From Hyphococcus sp. (lineage in GTDB: Bacteria > Pseudomonadota > Alphaproteobacteria > Caulobacterales > Parvularculaceae), in contig JANQJK010000014.1 of NCBI GenBank assembly GCA_028281665.1, positions 1-64,000 of the forward strand: DNA of 64,000 bases. Reading direction: 5' to 3'. Each line of letters opens with the position of its first letter. Position 1 is the first letter of the stretch. Both the position numbers and the translations under genes were made by a program. Below are positions 8,391 through 20,876 of this stretch, one piece after another. The notes under the pieces were generated by a model. It saw only the letters and a list, made by a program, of their open reading frames with translations, made no database searches and was not told the origin of the DNA.

Positions 8391-8933
8391 ATGATCCGGT
8401 ACCTCCACTTTTTCGTCACGCTGGCGGTTGCCCTGCCGTTGTTCTTTGGGGGCGCCGCGGCGCAGTTGTCCATCACAACGATCGGCGCCACCGACGCTTC
8501 AGCATGTTACAAGAATGCGCAGGATCAATTCGCCGAAAGGACTGACCCGTGCGATGCAGCGCTTGACGATCGCAACACGTCGCGGACCGACCGCAAGAAG
8601 ACGTTCGTCAATCGCGGCATCATCTACAACCGCCGCGGCGACTACAATGAGGCGCTCGCCGATTTCAATGCCGCCATCGCAATCGATACGGACTTGGCGG
8701 AGGCGTATCTTAATCGGGGCAACACGTGGTTTTACGCGGGCCGTCACGACGACGCCATGGCCGACTACGAAAAAGCCCTGGCCCTTGACGTCGCGAAACC
8801 ATGGGCGGCGTGGTATAATATCGGTCTCGTGCACGATGCGCGCGATGAGGCGCAAAAGGCGCAGGCGGCCTATCGTAAATCGCTTGAACTCAATCCTGAC
8901 TTTTATCTTGCGCAGCAAAAGGTCAGTGATTGA
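8391..8933 (+). CDS. Secreted tetratricopeptide repeat protein
   Basis: A 180-residue protein with an N-terminal signal sequence (MIRYLHFFVTLAVALPLFFGGAAAQ, probable cleavage after AAA) and three TPR units from about residue 74 to 177 (KTFVNRGIIYNRRGDYNEALADFNAAIAID and two more). TPR proteins scaffold protein-protein contacts; no catalytic residues are visible. A cysteine pair lies between the signal and the repeats (ACYKN and DPCDAAL). The stop overlaps the TTG start of the threonine synthase-like gene. Confidence 0.82.
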   Translation: MIRYLHFFVTLAVALPLFFGGAAAQLSITTIGATDASACYKNAQDQFAERTDPCDAALDDRNTSRTDRKKTFVNRGIIYNRRGDYNEALADFNAAIAIDTDLAEAYLNRGNTWFYAGRHDDAMADYEKALALDVAKPWAAWYNIGLVHDARDEAQKAQAAYRKSLELNPDFYLAQQKVSD

Positions 8934-10141
8934 CCTTCGCCACCCATCTTGAATGCTCCTATACCGGCGAACGGTACGAGCCGGGTGTTCCGCACGGGCT
9001 CTCGCGCGCCGGCAAGCCCTTGCTCGTCCGCTATGACCTTGAGGCTGTCGGCAAGGCGATTTCGAAGGAAGTATTGGCTACGCGCACGGAAGGGTTCTGG
9101 CGTTACCGGGAATTCCTGCCGGTGCGCCATGCGGAGAACCGCATTTCGCTGGGTGAGGTCGTGACGCCGCTTCTTCGCCTTCCCCATGCGGAGAAAAAAC
9201 TGGGTGCCGCGGAAATCATCGTAAAAGACGAAGGCCGCCTGCCCACCGGATCGTTTAAGGCGAGGGGCCTCGCGCTCGCCGTTTCCATGGCGAAAGAATT
9301 TGGAATCGATCACCTCGCCATGCCGACCAACGGCAATGCGGGCGCCGCGATGGCTGCATATGCAACCTGCGCCGGAATCAAAACGACGATCTTCTGTCCT
9401 GACGATACGCCGGCGGTGAATGTGGAAGAGATCGCGCTGCAGGGCGGCGACGTCTATCGCGTCAACGGGCTGATCAATGACTGCGGAAAGATCGTTGGCG
9501 ACGGGAAAGAGAAGGCGGGTTGGTTCGACGTTTCGACTCTGAAGGAGCCCTATCGGATTGAGGGCAAGAAAACGATGGGTCTTGAACTCGCCGAGCAGCT
9601 CGGCTGGGCGTTGCCCGACACAATTTTCTACCCCACCGGCGGCGGCACCGGGCTCATCGGCATGTGGAAAGCCTTCGACGAGCTCGAAGCCATAGGCTGG
9701 ATCGATTCGAGGCGACCCAAAATGATCGCCGTGCAGGCGGCCGGCTGCGCGCCGATTGTCAAAGCCTTTGAAAGCGGCGAGGAGCATGCGCCGCTTTGGG
9801 AAAATGCATGGACGGCCGCGGCCGGCATTCGCGTGCCGGTCGCGGTCGGCGACTTCCTGATCCTGCGCGCCGTGCGCGCATCGGGCGGCTTCGCGGTTGC
9901 CGTAGAAGAAACAGACATATTTGAAGCGCGCGACCGGATCGCCCGCCAGGAGGGCGTCCTGCTTTGTCCCGAGGGCGCGGCGACTTACACCGCCTACGAA
10001 CAATCGCTGAAAAACGGCCTTATCGGCAAAGGCGACCGGGTTGTTCTCTTTAACTGCGCCACGGGACTGAAATATCCGATGCCGCCGGTCGAGAAGACGT
10101 TGGATCGAACAAAGCCCGTAGATTACTCGGTGTTTGGATGA
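8930..10141 (+). CDS. thrC: Threonine synthase-like PLP enzyme
   Basis: A 403-residue fold-type II pyridoxal-phosphate enzyme. The N-terminal module (CSYTGERYEPGVPHGLSRAGKPLLVRYDL) is the degenerate zinc-finger-like start of plant/archaeal-type threonine synthases, which convert O-phosphohomoserine to threonine. The PLP lysine lies in PTGSFKARGLAL, the phosphate-binding loop is PTGGGTGLIGMWKAFDELEA, and NGNAGAAMAAYA is present. It starts with TTG overlapping the TPR stop by four bases, indicating coupled translation. Other enzymes of this fold (threonine deaminase, diaminopropionate lyase) are less likely given the N-terminus. Confidence 0.85.
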   Translation: MTFATHLECSYTGERYEPGVPHGLSRAGKPLLVRYDLEAVGKAISKEVLATRTEGFWRYREFLPVRHAENRISLGEVVTPLLRLPHAEKKLGAAEIIVKDEGRLPTGSFKARGLALAVSMAKEFGIDHLAMPTNGNAGAAMAAYATCAGIKTTIFCPDDTPAVNVEEIALQGGDVYRVNGLINDCGKIVGDGKEKAGWFDVSTLKEPYRIEGKKTMGLELAEQLGWALPDTIFYPTGGGTGLIGMWKAFDELEAIGWIDSRRPKMIAVQAAGCAPIVKAFESGEEHAPLWENAWTAAAGIRVPVAVGDFLILRAVRASGGFAVAVEETDIFEARDRIARQEGVLLCPEGAATYTAYEQSLKNGLIGKGDRVVLFNCATGLKYPMPPVEKTLDRTKPVDYSVFG

Positions 10142-10370
10142 GACGACTTTTCGTCCTTTGTGGTGTTGTCTCATCGCCGCTGCAGCAGGCGCTTTGCTCG
10201 TTGTGCGTATGAACGTGATCGATCCCGCGGGCGACTGTTTGGATATGGGAGGGTGTTGGGATTACGAAGCGAAGGGTTGCCGAAGGGATGAAGGCAATGC
10301 GCAGGTTTTGTGCGATCGGAGTAACCCGTATAAGCTCGACCTCCCCGGCGAAAGCCGGGGTCCGGAATAG
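10134..10370 (+). CDS. Small cysteine-containing membrane protein
   Basis: A 78-residue frame starting with TTG inside the end of thrC. One hydrophobic helix (about residues 8-25) is followed by DCLDMGGCWDYEAKGCRRDEGNAQVLC, whose four cysteines and CLDxGGxWDY pattern I associate with short conserved alphaproteobacterial proteins, although I cannot name a family. The final residues LDLPGESRGPE and the stop codon come from the REP-like repeat at 10341-10405, so the natural C-terminus may have been altered by the repeat. It may instead start at the ATG at 10209, without the helix. Confidence 0.5.
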   Translation: MDETTFRPLWCCLIAAAAGALLVVRMNVIDPAGDCLDMGGCWDYEAKGCRRDEGNAQVLCDRSNPYKLDLPGESRGPE

Positions 10371-10405
10371 GGAGCGTGGATTCCGGCTTTCGCCGGAATG
10401 AACGG
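10341..10405. repeat. REP-like palindromic repeat pair, copy 3
   Basis: CCCCGGCGAAAGCCGGGG and ATTCCGGCTTTCGCCGGAAT in opposite orientation, here only about 18 bases apart. The first palindrome forms the 3' end of the small cysteine protein frame. Same family as 691-773 and 906-988. Confidence 0.75.
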
Positions 10406-10422
10406 GGGAGAGGGAACCAGGA

Positions 10423-11016
10423 ATGCGGATTGTCGTCGCGACTATCGCCATTCTGCTTATCGCCGCTGTGGGCGCGTTTTACCTGCTCCGCGACCGCGAC
10501 TATGTTTTCCGTTTCTCCGAACCGGAGCTGCGCGGCAAACTCGACGAACAACTGCCGTGGTCGGAGCGTTATCTCTTCATCTTCGAGGTTACGCTCGACA
10601 ACCCGCGCATCGACCTGATTGAAGGAAGCGACCGGGTCGCCGGCGGCGTCGACGCCACATTGAACATCTACGTCAACAACAACCCAAAGCCGCTTGCCGG
10701 CGCGGTCGACCTTACTGGCGGCGTCCGATACGCCAGCGAAGAAGGCGCGTTTTATCTGACCGATCCGGTGATCGAAAAAGTTGCTATTCGGGGGATACCG
10801 GGCGCCTATGCAAACAAGGCCAACGCGGCGCTGTCGAGCGCGCTGTCGGCGTTCTATCGCTCGCGACCGATTTACAAACTCGACGGAACGAAAGCGCCTC
10901 ATCAGGCGACAAGACTGTTGCTGAAAGATGTCGTCGTGAAGGACGAGCATCTTGTCGTGACCTTGGGGCTGGACAAGTCCGGCAAAGATGAGCCGGCAAT
11001 GAAGGGATCGGAATAA
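10423..11016 (+). CDS. DUF1439 domain protein
   Basis: A 197-residue membrane-anchored or exported protein with an N-terminal hydrophobic helix (MRIVVATIAILLIAAVGAFYLL). The rest follows the DUF1439 (YceB-like) pattern: FSEPELRGKLDEQLPWSERYLFIFEVTLDNPRIDL, a strand-rich centre GGVDATLNIYVNNNPKPLAG, and YRSRPIYKLDG near the end. YceB-like proteins are envelope lipid-binding-like folds of unknown role. There is no lipobox here, unlike the E. coli protein. It is two bases upstream of the DUF1304 gene and probably co-transcribed. Confidence 0.8.
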   Translation: MRIVVATIAILLIAAVGAFYLLRDRDYVFRFSEPELRGKLDEQLPWSERYLFIFEVTLDNPRIDLIEGSDRVAGGVDATLNIYVNNNPKPLAGAVDLTGGVRYASEEGAFYLTDPVIEKVAIRGIPGAYANKANAALSSALSAFYRSRPIYKLDGTKAPHQATRLLLKDVVVKDEHLVVTLGLDKSGKDEPAMKGSE

Positions 11017-11018
11017 TC

Positions 11019-11393
11019 ATGTTGAGAACAGTCGCCGCCATCGCCGTCGCCATTGTCGCTGTGGAACATTTCGGCATTCTCGTGCTGGAAGTGTTTTTGT
11101 GGGATCATGAGGTCGGCCGGGAAGTTTTTTCCATGACGGCGGAAGAATCGGCGATCACCAAGACCCTCGCCGCCAATCAGGGGCTTTATAATGGTTTTCT
11201 TGCGGCAGGCCTCCTCTGGGGGCTGATCGCCGGCAAGCGCGATGTCGTCATCTTTTTTCTCCTCTGCGTGATCGTTGCCGGCGTTTTTGGCGCGGCGACG
11301 GCGAAACCGTCGATCCTGTTTACGCAAGGAGCGCCGGCCTTGCTGGCGCTGGTCCTGACATTCCTCGCCCGCCCGCGCGCCGCCATTGGTTGA
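11019..11393 (+). CDS. DUF1304 integral membrane protein
   Basis: A 124-residue protein with four predicted transmembrane helices. The family pattern is clear: AVEHFGILVLEVFLWDHEVGREVF, then ANQGLYNGFLAAGLLWG, and a third helix with AGVFGA. DUF1304 proteins are small inner-membrane proteins of unknown function. It starts two bases after the DUF1439 stop, so the pair forms an operon. Confidence 0.87.
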   Translation: MLRTVAAIAVAIVAVEHFGILVLEVFLWDHEVGREVFSMTAEESAITKTLAANQGLYNGFLAAGLLWGLIAGKRDVVIFFLLCVIVAGVFGAATAKPSILFTQGAPALLALVLTFLARPRAAIG

Positions 11394-11465
11394 TCTGCTG
11401 ACAAAAACCGTAGGCCGGGCCTGCAAAACGCCTTAATGATGCGCCTCCGTTTTCTGGAGGCTCTC

Positions 11466-11891
11466 ATGACCCAAGCCATGTTGCTCCCTGTCGCCGCACT
11501 CGTTGCGTGGACCCTTGTGATGGCGGTCTGGATGCTGGCGACGCGCGTCCCCGCCATGAAGGCGGCGCGGATCCATCCGCAAAAGGCCACGCATACCAAC
11601 AGCGAGGCGATGAGGACCCTGCCGAGCGACGTTCGTCAGGTTGCGGACAATTACAACCACCTGATGGAACAGCCGACGATCTTTTATGCTGTCGCATTGG
11701 CGATCGCCGTCAGCGGCGAGGCGGCGGCGGTCGATGTCGGGCTTGCCTGGGGTTATGTGGCCCTTCGGATCGTTCACTCGATCTGGCAGGCGACCAGGAA
11801 TGTCGTCATGATCCGGTTTTACATTTTTCTGGCCGCATCGGCGCTTCTCTTCCCCCTCGCGGGCCGGGCGCTTTTTTTGCTGGCGACCTGA
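11466..11891 (+). CDS. MAPEG family membrane protein
   Basis: A 141-residue four-helix membrane protein of the MAPEG type (membrane-associated eicosanoid and glutathione metabolism). The segment RQVADNYNHLMEQPTIFYAVALAIA corresponds to the conserved EQPxxFY region, and LAWGYVALRIVHSIWQATRNVVMIRFYIF is the following RxxH..xxN..RxxxF helix pair. Bacterial members are often of unknown substrate. I use the ATG at 11466 rather than 11436 because it opens directly into the first helix. Confidence 0.87.
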   Translation: MTQAMLLPVAALVAWTLVMAVWMLATRVPAMKAARIHPQKATHTNSEAMRTLPSDVRQVADNYNHLMEQPTIFYAVALAIAVSGEAAAVDVGLAWGYVALRIVHSIWQATRNVVMIRFYIFLAASALLFPLAGRALFLLAT

Positions 11892-12035
11892 GCGCCGGCG
11901 GATCGGTCCGGTATTGCTGAACGCCCGCTTGGCAGGGCGGCGATAAATCTTGCCGCGGAACAGACTGGACAGGAGAACAAAAAGGGAATATAGAACAAAA
12001 GACGAACAGAACGCAGTCAGAGTCGGGAGAACCTT

Positions 12036-12131
12036 ATGGAAAACGAAACCTTGCGTGACGTCGTCGGACTCGGCGTACTTCTTACGGTAATTGGCGCGGC
12101 GCAATTCTGGGGAGCGTTGCTGGGCGCGTAG
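12036..12131 (+). CDS. Predicted 31-residue single-helix peptide
   Basis: A short frame, ATG to TAG, encodes 31 residues: a polar N-terminus (MENETLRDVV) followed by one hydrophobic helix rich in Gly, Leu and Ala, with a Trp. A GGGAGA sequence lies about eight bases before the ATG. It sits alone between the MAPEG gene and dnaE. No family is recognised; the support is the start signal and the clean transmembrane segment. Confidence 0.4.
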   Translation: MENETLRDVVGLGVLLTVIGAAQFWGALLGA

Positions 12132-12163
12132 GGCTGAACTTATCTACGGGAAGGCGGACGCCC

Positions 12164-15619
<3,456 letters not shown>

Positions 15620-15780
15620 CCCGCGCGTTCCGGCTGATTCCGCAGTTGCAAACCGGTCAAAGCCCGCGTATACGGCGCGCCATCTCTCACGCGAGGCCAT
15701 CCTTTCGTGGCCGGTCGGGGCTTACGCTCCATCCGGTTAAATCGGCGTCGCGGCGGTAACAACGAACAGGAGCAACCAAG

Positions 15781-16623
15781 ATGGCGCTGCCAGAATTTTC
15801 CATGCGCCAGCTACTCGAAGCTGGCGTGCATTTCGGTCACCAGACCCACCGCTGGGACCCGAAAATGAAGCATTACATTTTCGGCGATCGCAACGGCATT
15901 CACATTATCGATCTCTCCCAGACCGTGCCGATGCTGCATCAGGCGCTGGTCAAGGTGCGCGATGTCGTCGCCGGCGGCGGACGCGTGCTTTTCGTCGGCA
16001 CCAAGCGCCAGGCCCAGAGCCCGGTTGCGGAGGCCGCACAGCGTTGCGCGCAGTACTATATGAACGTCCGCTGGCTGGGCGGCACGCTCACCAACTGGGA
16101 AACGATCTCGGATTCGATCCGGCGCCTCAAGGATCTTGAGGAAAAGCTCGAAAGCGGCGGCGCGGGTTTTACCAAGAAAGAGCTTCTCGACCTGACGCGC
16201 CAGCGCGAAAAACTTGAAGCCTCGCTCGGCGGCATTCGCGACATGGGCGGCCTGCCCGACCTTATGTTCGTGATCGACGTCAACAAGGAAGCGATTGCCA
16301 TCAAGGAAGCGCGAAAACTCGGCATTCCGGTGGTCGCTGTGGTCGACACCAATTGTTCGCCGGACGACATTGACTATATCATCCCCGGCAATGACGACGC
16401 TTCGCGCGCCATCGCTCTTTACTGCAACCTCGTTGCGGACGCGGTGATTGACGGCATTGGCGAGGGACAGGCCGCCCTTGGCGTTGATCTCGGCGCCGCC
16501 GAAGAGGCGCCGGTCGAGCCGGCCCTTGCCGAAGCGCCGCCGGCGGACGCCGCAGAGGGCGCTGCCGACGCTGTCGCGGAAACGCCGGCCGCACCGGCGG
16601 ACGAGCAGCAGGCGAGCGCCTGA
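15781..16623 (+). CDS. rpsB: 30S ribosomal protein S2
   Basis: A small-subunit ribosomal protein of 280 residues. [29 protein letters not shown] at the N-terminus and the later [10 protein letters not shown] and [24 protein letters not shown] are diagnostic. The last 45 or so residues are an Ala/Glu/Pro-rich tail beyond the conserved fold, as seen in many alphaproteobacteria. An AGGAGCAACCAAG ribosome-binding site precedes the start. It is followed by tsf, the usual order. Confidence 0.98.
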   Translation: MALPEFSMRQLLEAGVHFGHQTHRWDPKMKHYIFGDRNGIHIIDLSQTVPMLHQALVKVRDVVAGGGRVLFVGTKRQAQSPVAEAAQRCAQYYMNVRWLGGTLTNWETISDSIRRLKDLEEKLESGGAGFTKKELLDLTRQREKLEASLGGIRDMGGLPDLMFVIDVNKEAIAIKEARKLGIPVVAVVDTNCSPDDIDYIIPGNDDASRAIALYCNLVADAVIDGIGEGQAALGVDLGAAEEAPVEPALAEAPPADAAEGAADAVAETPAAPADEQQASA

Positions 16624-16645
16624 CCCACGACGGGTTCCGCGAAGT

Positions 16646-16671
16646 CGGGGCCCCTTGAACTCAGGGCCCCG
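16646..16671 (+). promoter_or_regulatory. GC hairpin between rpsB and tsf
   Basis: CGGGGCCC and GGGCCCCG form a perfect 8-base stem around a 10-base loop, 22 bases after the rpsB stop. No run of T follows, so it is more likely an mRNA processing or attenuation structure that sets the rpsB/tsf ratio than a full terminator. Confidence 0.45.
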
Positions 16672-16810
16672 CGAATTCCGCTTTCGCAAAACCGTCGCCG
16701 GCGCCGTTTATAGGCCCCGGCGAGACAGTGAAGGCGGCTTGAAAACAGCATTATCCGGCGCTTCGGGATCGCCCGTCGCGCTCACATTCGAAGACAGGAG
16801 CAAACGAACA

Positions 16811-17719
16811 ATGGCTCAAATCACGGCAGGCATGGTCAAGGAACTGCGCGACAAAACCGGCGCGGGCATGATGGACTGCAAGACGGCGCTGAACGAAACC
16901 GGCGGCGACATGGAACAGGCCGTCGACTGGCTGCGCAAGAAAGGTCTCGCAAAAGCGGCCAAGAAGGCTGGACGCACGGCGGCGCAGGGGCTTGTCGCAG
17001 CGACGGTCGAACCGGAGGGCGCCGGCGCGATCGGCGTGCTTGTCGAAGTTAACTCCGAAACCGACTTTGTGGCGCGGAACGACATCTTCCAGAAGATGGT
17101 GGGCGACATTGCCGCGACGGCGATTTCCGTCAACGGCGACCTCGCGGCGCTGCAATCGGCGAAGTATCCGGGTACGGAAATATCGGTCGATGAGCACGTT
17201 TCGGAAATGGTCGGGCAGATCGGCGAGAATATGGCGCTGCGCCGCGCCGACGGCGTCGCCGTCGAGGAAGGCGTTGTGGCGTCCTACATTCACGGCATGG
17301 TGACGGACGGCGCTGGAAAGATCGGCGTGATCGTCGGGCTGAAATCGTCGGGCGACAAGGCCAAGCTGACCGCGCTCGGCAAGCAGATCGCCATGCATGT
17401 GGCCGCTGCGCGCCCGCTTGCCGGCCGCATCGAGGATCTCGATCCGGCGGTGGTCGAGCGTGAAAAAACCATCCTCGCCGATCAGGCGAGAAGCTCCGGC
17501 AAACCGGAAAACATCATCGAAAAGATGGTGGAGGGACGCCTGCGCAAGTTTTACGAGGAATCGGTGCTGCTTGAGCAGGTTTTCGTCATCGACGGCGAGA
17601 CGAAAGTCGGGAAAGTCATCGAAAACGCCGCGAAGGACGTCGGCGGGCCCATCGAATTTGCCGGCTTCGCCCGGCTTGAGCTGGGCGAGGGCGTCGAAAC
17701 CTCCGACGAGGACGAGTAA
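16811..17719 (+). CDS. tsf: Elongation factor Ts
   Basis: The guanine-nucleotide exchange factor for EF-Tu, 302 residues. The N-terminal domain MAQITAGMVKELRDKTGAGMMDCKTALNETGGD contains the conserved TGAGMMDCK, and VEVNSETDFVARN in the core is diagnostic. The frame extends far upstream without a stop, but the family N-terminus fixes the start at 16811. A strong terminator (17777-17819) follows. Confidence 0.98.
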   Translation: MAQITAGMVKELRDKTGAGMMDCKTALNETGGDMEQAVDWLRKKGLAKAAKKAGRTAAQGLVAATVEPEGAGAIGVLVEVNSETDFVARNDIFQKMVGDIAATAISVNGDLAALQSAKYPGTEISVDEHVSEMVGQIGENMALRRADGVAVEEGVVASYIHGMVTDGAGKIGVIVGLKSSGDKAKLTALGKQIAMHVAAARPLAGRIEDLDPAVVEREKTILADQARSSGKPENIIEKMVEGRLRKFYEESVLLEQVFVIDGETKVGKVIENAAKDVGGPIEFAGFARLELGEGVETSDEDE

Positions 17720-17776
17720 AGCGGCGCCATCGCCCGCCGCGCCGCTATTTGACGGCGCGGATCAAACAGTTAGAAC

Positions 17777-17819
17777 AACGCCGCGGAGAAGAGCGAACGG
17801 CTCTTCCCGCGGCGTTTTT
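17777..17819 (+). terminator. Rho-independent terminator after tsf
   Basis: AACGCCGCGG-A-GAAGAGC pairs with GCTCTTC-CCGCGGCGTT, giving a 17-base-pair stem with one bulge and a small loop, followed by TTTT. It ends the rpsB-tsf unit before pyrH, so pyrH must have its own promoter within the remaining 40 bases or rely on read-through. Confidence 0.85.
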
Positions 17820-17861
17820 GCGCCGCGAGATATCGGCGCGTTCGCGAACAGAGTGTGACCC

Positions 17862-18608
17862 ATGACCGACGCCAGCCCCGCCTCAGCCGCCACCGCGTCT
17901 CGCTATAAACGCGTCCTTTTGAAGATCTCCGGCGAGGCGCTGATGGGCGCCGGCGCCTACGGCATCGACAATGAGACGGTCGGGCGCATCGCGGGCGAGG
18001 TCAAAGACGCCAAGGAGCTCGGCGTTGAAATTTCCCTCGTCATTGGCGGCGGCAACATATTTCGCGGGGTGTCCCCCGGCGCGGAAGGCATGGAACGGGC
18101 GAGCGCCGACTATATGGGCATGCTGGCGACGGTAATGAATGCGCTCGCCGTGCAGAATGCGCTGGAGAAAATCGGCCTGTATACGCGGGTCCTCTCGGCC
18201 ATTGAAATGACCGCAATCTGCGAGCCTTACATTCGCCGCCGCGCGCTTCGCCATATGGAGAAGGGCCGGGTCGTGATTTTTGCAGCGGGCACGGGCAATC
18301 CGTTTTTCACGACCGACACGGCCGCCGCGCTCCGGGCCGCGGAGATGGGATGCGACGCGCTCCTCAAAGGAACGCAGGTCGACGGCGTTTACTCGGCCGA
18401 CCCGAAGAAGGATCCGAAGGCGGAACGATTCGAAAAACTGACCTATCATGAAGTGCTGATGCGGGATCTCAAGGTCATGGATCAGGCGGCGATTTCGCTG
18501 ACCCGCGAGAGCGGCATTCCGATTGTCGTGTTTCCTATCGGTGCAGCCGGCGGCGTTGTCGGCGCGTTGACCGGCGCCGGGCCTTCGACGATCATTTCCG
18601 ATCGCTAA
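17862..18608 (+). CDS. pyrH: UMP kinase
   Basis: Phosphorylates UMP to UDP using ATP, a cytosolic step of pyrimidine nucleotide synthesis. The 248-residue product belongs to the amino-acid-kinase fold: [11 protein letters not shown] near the start, [24 protein letters not shown] and the nucleotide-binding [20 protein letters not shown] are all present. It leads the pyrH-frr pair, which is conserved in nearly all bacteria. Confidence 0.98.
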   Translation: MTDASPASAATASRYKRVLLKISGEALMGAGAYGIDNETVGRIAGEVKDAKELGVEISLVIGGGNIFRGVSPGAEGMERASADYMGMLATVMNALAVQNALEKIGLYTRVLSAIEMTAICEPYIRRRALRHMEKGRVVIFAAGTGNPFFTTDTAAALRAAEMGCDALLKGTQVDGVYSADPKKDPKAERFEKLTYHEVLMRDLKVMDQAAISLTRESGIPIVVFPIGAAGGVVGALTGAGPSTIISDR

Positions 18609-18675
18609 CCCCTTTTCGCCCGAATTCCGGCGTATTATTCGGGAAAAAGACGAACCAATTCAGGAGAATAAACCG

Positions 18676-19224
18676 ATGAGCAGCGGGGTGGACTTAAAAG
18701 ACCTGAAAAAACGCATGGACGGTGCGATCGCAGCGCTGAAGTCGGAGTTCGGCGGCTTGCGCACGGGCCGCGCGACGACGAGCCTCGTAGAACCGATTGA
18801 CGTTGACGCCTATGGTTCGAAAATGCCGATGAATCAGGTGGGCACGATTTCCGTGCCGGAGCCGCGGATGATTTCGATCCAGATCTGGGACAAGGGACTC
18901 ATCGCGGCGACGGAAAAAGCGATCCGCGAATCCGGCCTTGGCATTAATCCGGTGGTTGACGGCCAGAACATCCGCATCCCGATCCCGCCGTTGACGGAAG
19001 AACGTCGCGCCGAGTTGGCCAAGGTCGCGGCGAAATATGCGGAGCAGGCTCGCGTCGCCGTCCGCAATGTGCGCCAGGACGGCATGAACCAGGCGAAGGG
19101 CGCCGAAGGCGGCGAAGACGAGCAAAAGCGTCTCCATGACGAAGTGCAAAAACTCACCGACGAATATGTAAAGAAAGTCGACGAAGCGCTCGCCGCCAAG
19201 GAAGAGGAGATCATGCAGGTTTGA
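18676..19224 (+). CDS. frr: Ribosome recycling factor
   Basis: Splits post-termination ribosomes together with EF-G. The 182-residue product has the typical pattern [46 protein letters not shown] and the C-terminal helix [14 protein letters not shown]. It is preceded by an AGGAG site and lies 67 bases after pyrH in the standard order. Confidence 0.98.
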   Translation: MSSGVDLKDLKKRMDGAIAALKSEFGGLRTGRATTSLVEPIDVDAYGSKMPMNQVGTISVPEPRMISIQIWDKGLIAATEKAIRESGLGINPVVDGQNIRIPIPPLTEERRAELAKVAAKYAEQARVAVRNVRQDGMNQAKGAEGGEDEQKRLHDEVQKLTDEYVKKVDEALAAKEEEIMQV

Positions 19225-19273
19225 CTGCCGCCATGGTCGACATACGGAGTGTTACGGGTAACGGGGCAAGGCC

Positions 19274-20029
19274 TTGAGTGCGGCCGAGATGCCCGCGCCG
19301 GGCGCGCCCTCGACGGGGGTCGGCGCCCCGCCGCGCCATGTGGCGATCATCATGGACGGCAACGGCCGCTGGGCCAAAGCGCGCGGCCTTGAACGGACGG
19401 CCGGTCACCGCGAAGGGGTCGCCGCGGCGCGACGCGCGGTCGAAGCGGCCCGCGATCTCGGGGTTGCGTATCTGACGCTCTATTCATTTTCGACGGAAAA
19501 CTGGCGTCGTCCGGCCGGCGAAGTTCGCGATCTGATGGGCCTTCTGAAGCAGTTCATCGTCGACGACTTGCCGCGGCTGAAAGAAGAAGGCGTCAAGGTG
19601 CGTATTATCGGCGATAAGGAAAACCTTTCCGCCGACGTTAAAGCGCTGGTGCGGCGGGCCGAACGGGAAACGGAAAAGAACACGAAATACAATTTGCAGA
19701 TTGCCTTCAATTATGGCGGCCGCGACGAATTGGTTCGGGCGGCGCGCGCAGCGGCGGAGGCCGTTAAGCGCGGCGATATTGATGCCGGCGATATTGATGA
19801 AGCAGCGTTTGGCCTTTTTCTCGATACGGCGGGCACCCCCGATCCCGACCTTGTTATTCGCACCAGCGGCGAACGGCGCACTTCGAATTTCCTGAACTGG
19901 CAGGCCGCCTACGCTGAATATGTTTTCACCGACGTGCTGTGGCCAGACTTTGATGCGACGATCTTTGCCGACGCCATTGCGGAATATAATGCGCGCGAAC
20001 GGCGCTATGGCGGCGTCGGTGGCGCCTGA
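19274..20029 (+). CDS. uppS: Isoprenyl (undecaprenyl) diphosphate synthase
   Basis: Adds isopentenyl units in cis to farnesyl diphosphate to make the C55 carrier lipid for cell-wall and O-antigen synthesis. The family start [27 protein letters not shown] is intact, [10 protein letters not shown] follows, and [31 protein letters not shown] ends the catalytic core. The start is probably the TTG at 19274; an ATG at 19289 is the alternative. The stop overlaps the cdsA start by one base. Confidence 0.96.
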   Translation: MSAAEMPAPGAPSTGVGAPPRHVAIIMDGNGRWAKARGLERTAGHREGVAAARRAVEAARDLGVAYLTLYSFSTENWRRPAGEVRDLMGLLKQFIVDDLPRLKEEGVKVRIIGDKENLSADVKALVRRAERETEKNTKYNLQIAFNYGGRDELVRAARAAAEAVKRGDIDAGDIDEAAFGLFLDTAGTPDPDLVIRTSGERRTSNFLNWQAAYAEYVFTDVLWPDFDATIFADAIAEYNARERRYGGVGGA

Positions 20030-20868
20030 TGCCGGTGCCTGCAATTGAAAAATCGACTGCCGAGGGTAGCGCAGAAGTCCGCCGGGCGCTCCGTTTACGA
20101 ATTATTTCGGCCGCCTTCATGATCCCGCCCGTGATCGCGGCGGTGATTATGGGCGGGCGCATCTTCACGGCGATGGTGGCGTTTGCGGCGATGCTCATGG
20201 TTTTTGAGTGGACGCGCATGGTGGAGGGGCGGGCCTATTCCTGGCGCTTTTACCTGTTGAGCGTCGGCGCCGCGGCGGCGCTCATTCTCGCCAGTATCGG
20301 GATGTACGAGATGGCGCTCGCCGCCTCTGTTATCGCAGGCGTCGTGAGCCTTCTTCCCATTGGCGGGTTTACATTCTGGCCGGCGATCGCCGCGGCCTAC
20401 ATCATTGCCCCGTCCGTGGCGCTCATCTGGCTGCGGTTCGATCCGGCATACGGCCAGGCGCTGACGGTTCTGATCTTCGCGACCGTGTGGGCGGCTGACA
20501 CCGGCGCTTTCATCTTCGGAAAGCTGATCGGCGGGCCGAAAATCTCGCATGCGCTGTCGCCGTCAAAGACCTGGGCGGGTATTGGCGGCGGGGTGGTCGG
20601 CGGTTCGCTTGTTGCGGCGCTCGCGGCCTATTTTCTGTTCGGTGCGGGGGCGGCGGCGGCGTTCCTCCTCGCCGGCGGCCTTCTGGGGGCGGCGTCGGTC
20701 GCCGGCGATCTCGCTGAATCGGCGTTCAAAAGGCGTTTCGGCGTGAAGGATATTTCGGGGTTTGTGCCGGGCCATGGCGGCGTTCTCGACCGGCTGGACG
20801 GGATGATTTTCGCCACTGTCGCCATGATGAGCGTATATTTGCTCTATAATGTGTTCGAAAAACTGTAA
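20029..20868 (+). CDS. cdsA: Phosphatidate cytidylyltransferase
   Basis: Makes CDP-diacylglycerol, the branch-point of phospholipid synthesis, in the inner membrane. The 279-residue protein has multiple transmembrane helices and ends with the CDP-alcohol signature region: AADTGAFIFGKLIGGPKISHALSPSKTWAG followed by LAESAFKRRFGVKDISGFVPGHGGVLDRLDG. The gene overlaps uppS by one base and is eight bases before dxr, so it sits inside a tight operon. Confidence 0.96.
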   Translation: MPVPAIEKSTAEGSAEVRRALRLRIISAAFMIPPVIAAVIMGGRIFTAMVAFAAMLMVFEWTRMVEGRAYSWRFYLLSVGAAAALILASIGMYEMALAASVIAGVVSLLPIGGFTFWPAIAAAYIIAPSVALIWLRFDPAYGQALTVLIFATVWAADTGAFIFGKLIGGPKISHALSPSKTWAGIGGGVVGGSLVAALAAYFLFGAGAAAAFLLAGGLLGAASVAGDLAESAFKRRFGVKDISGFVPGHGGVLDRLDGMIFATVAMMSVYLLYNVFEKL

Positions 20869-20876
20869 GGGGTGGC

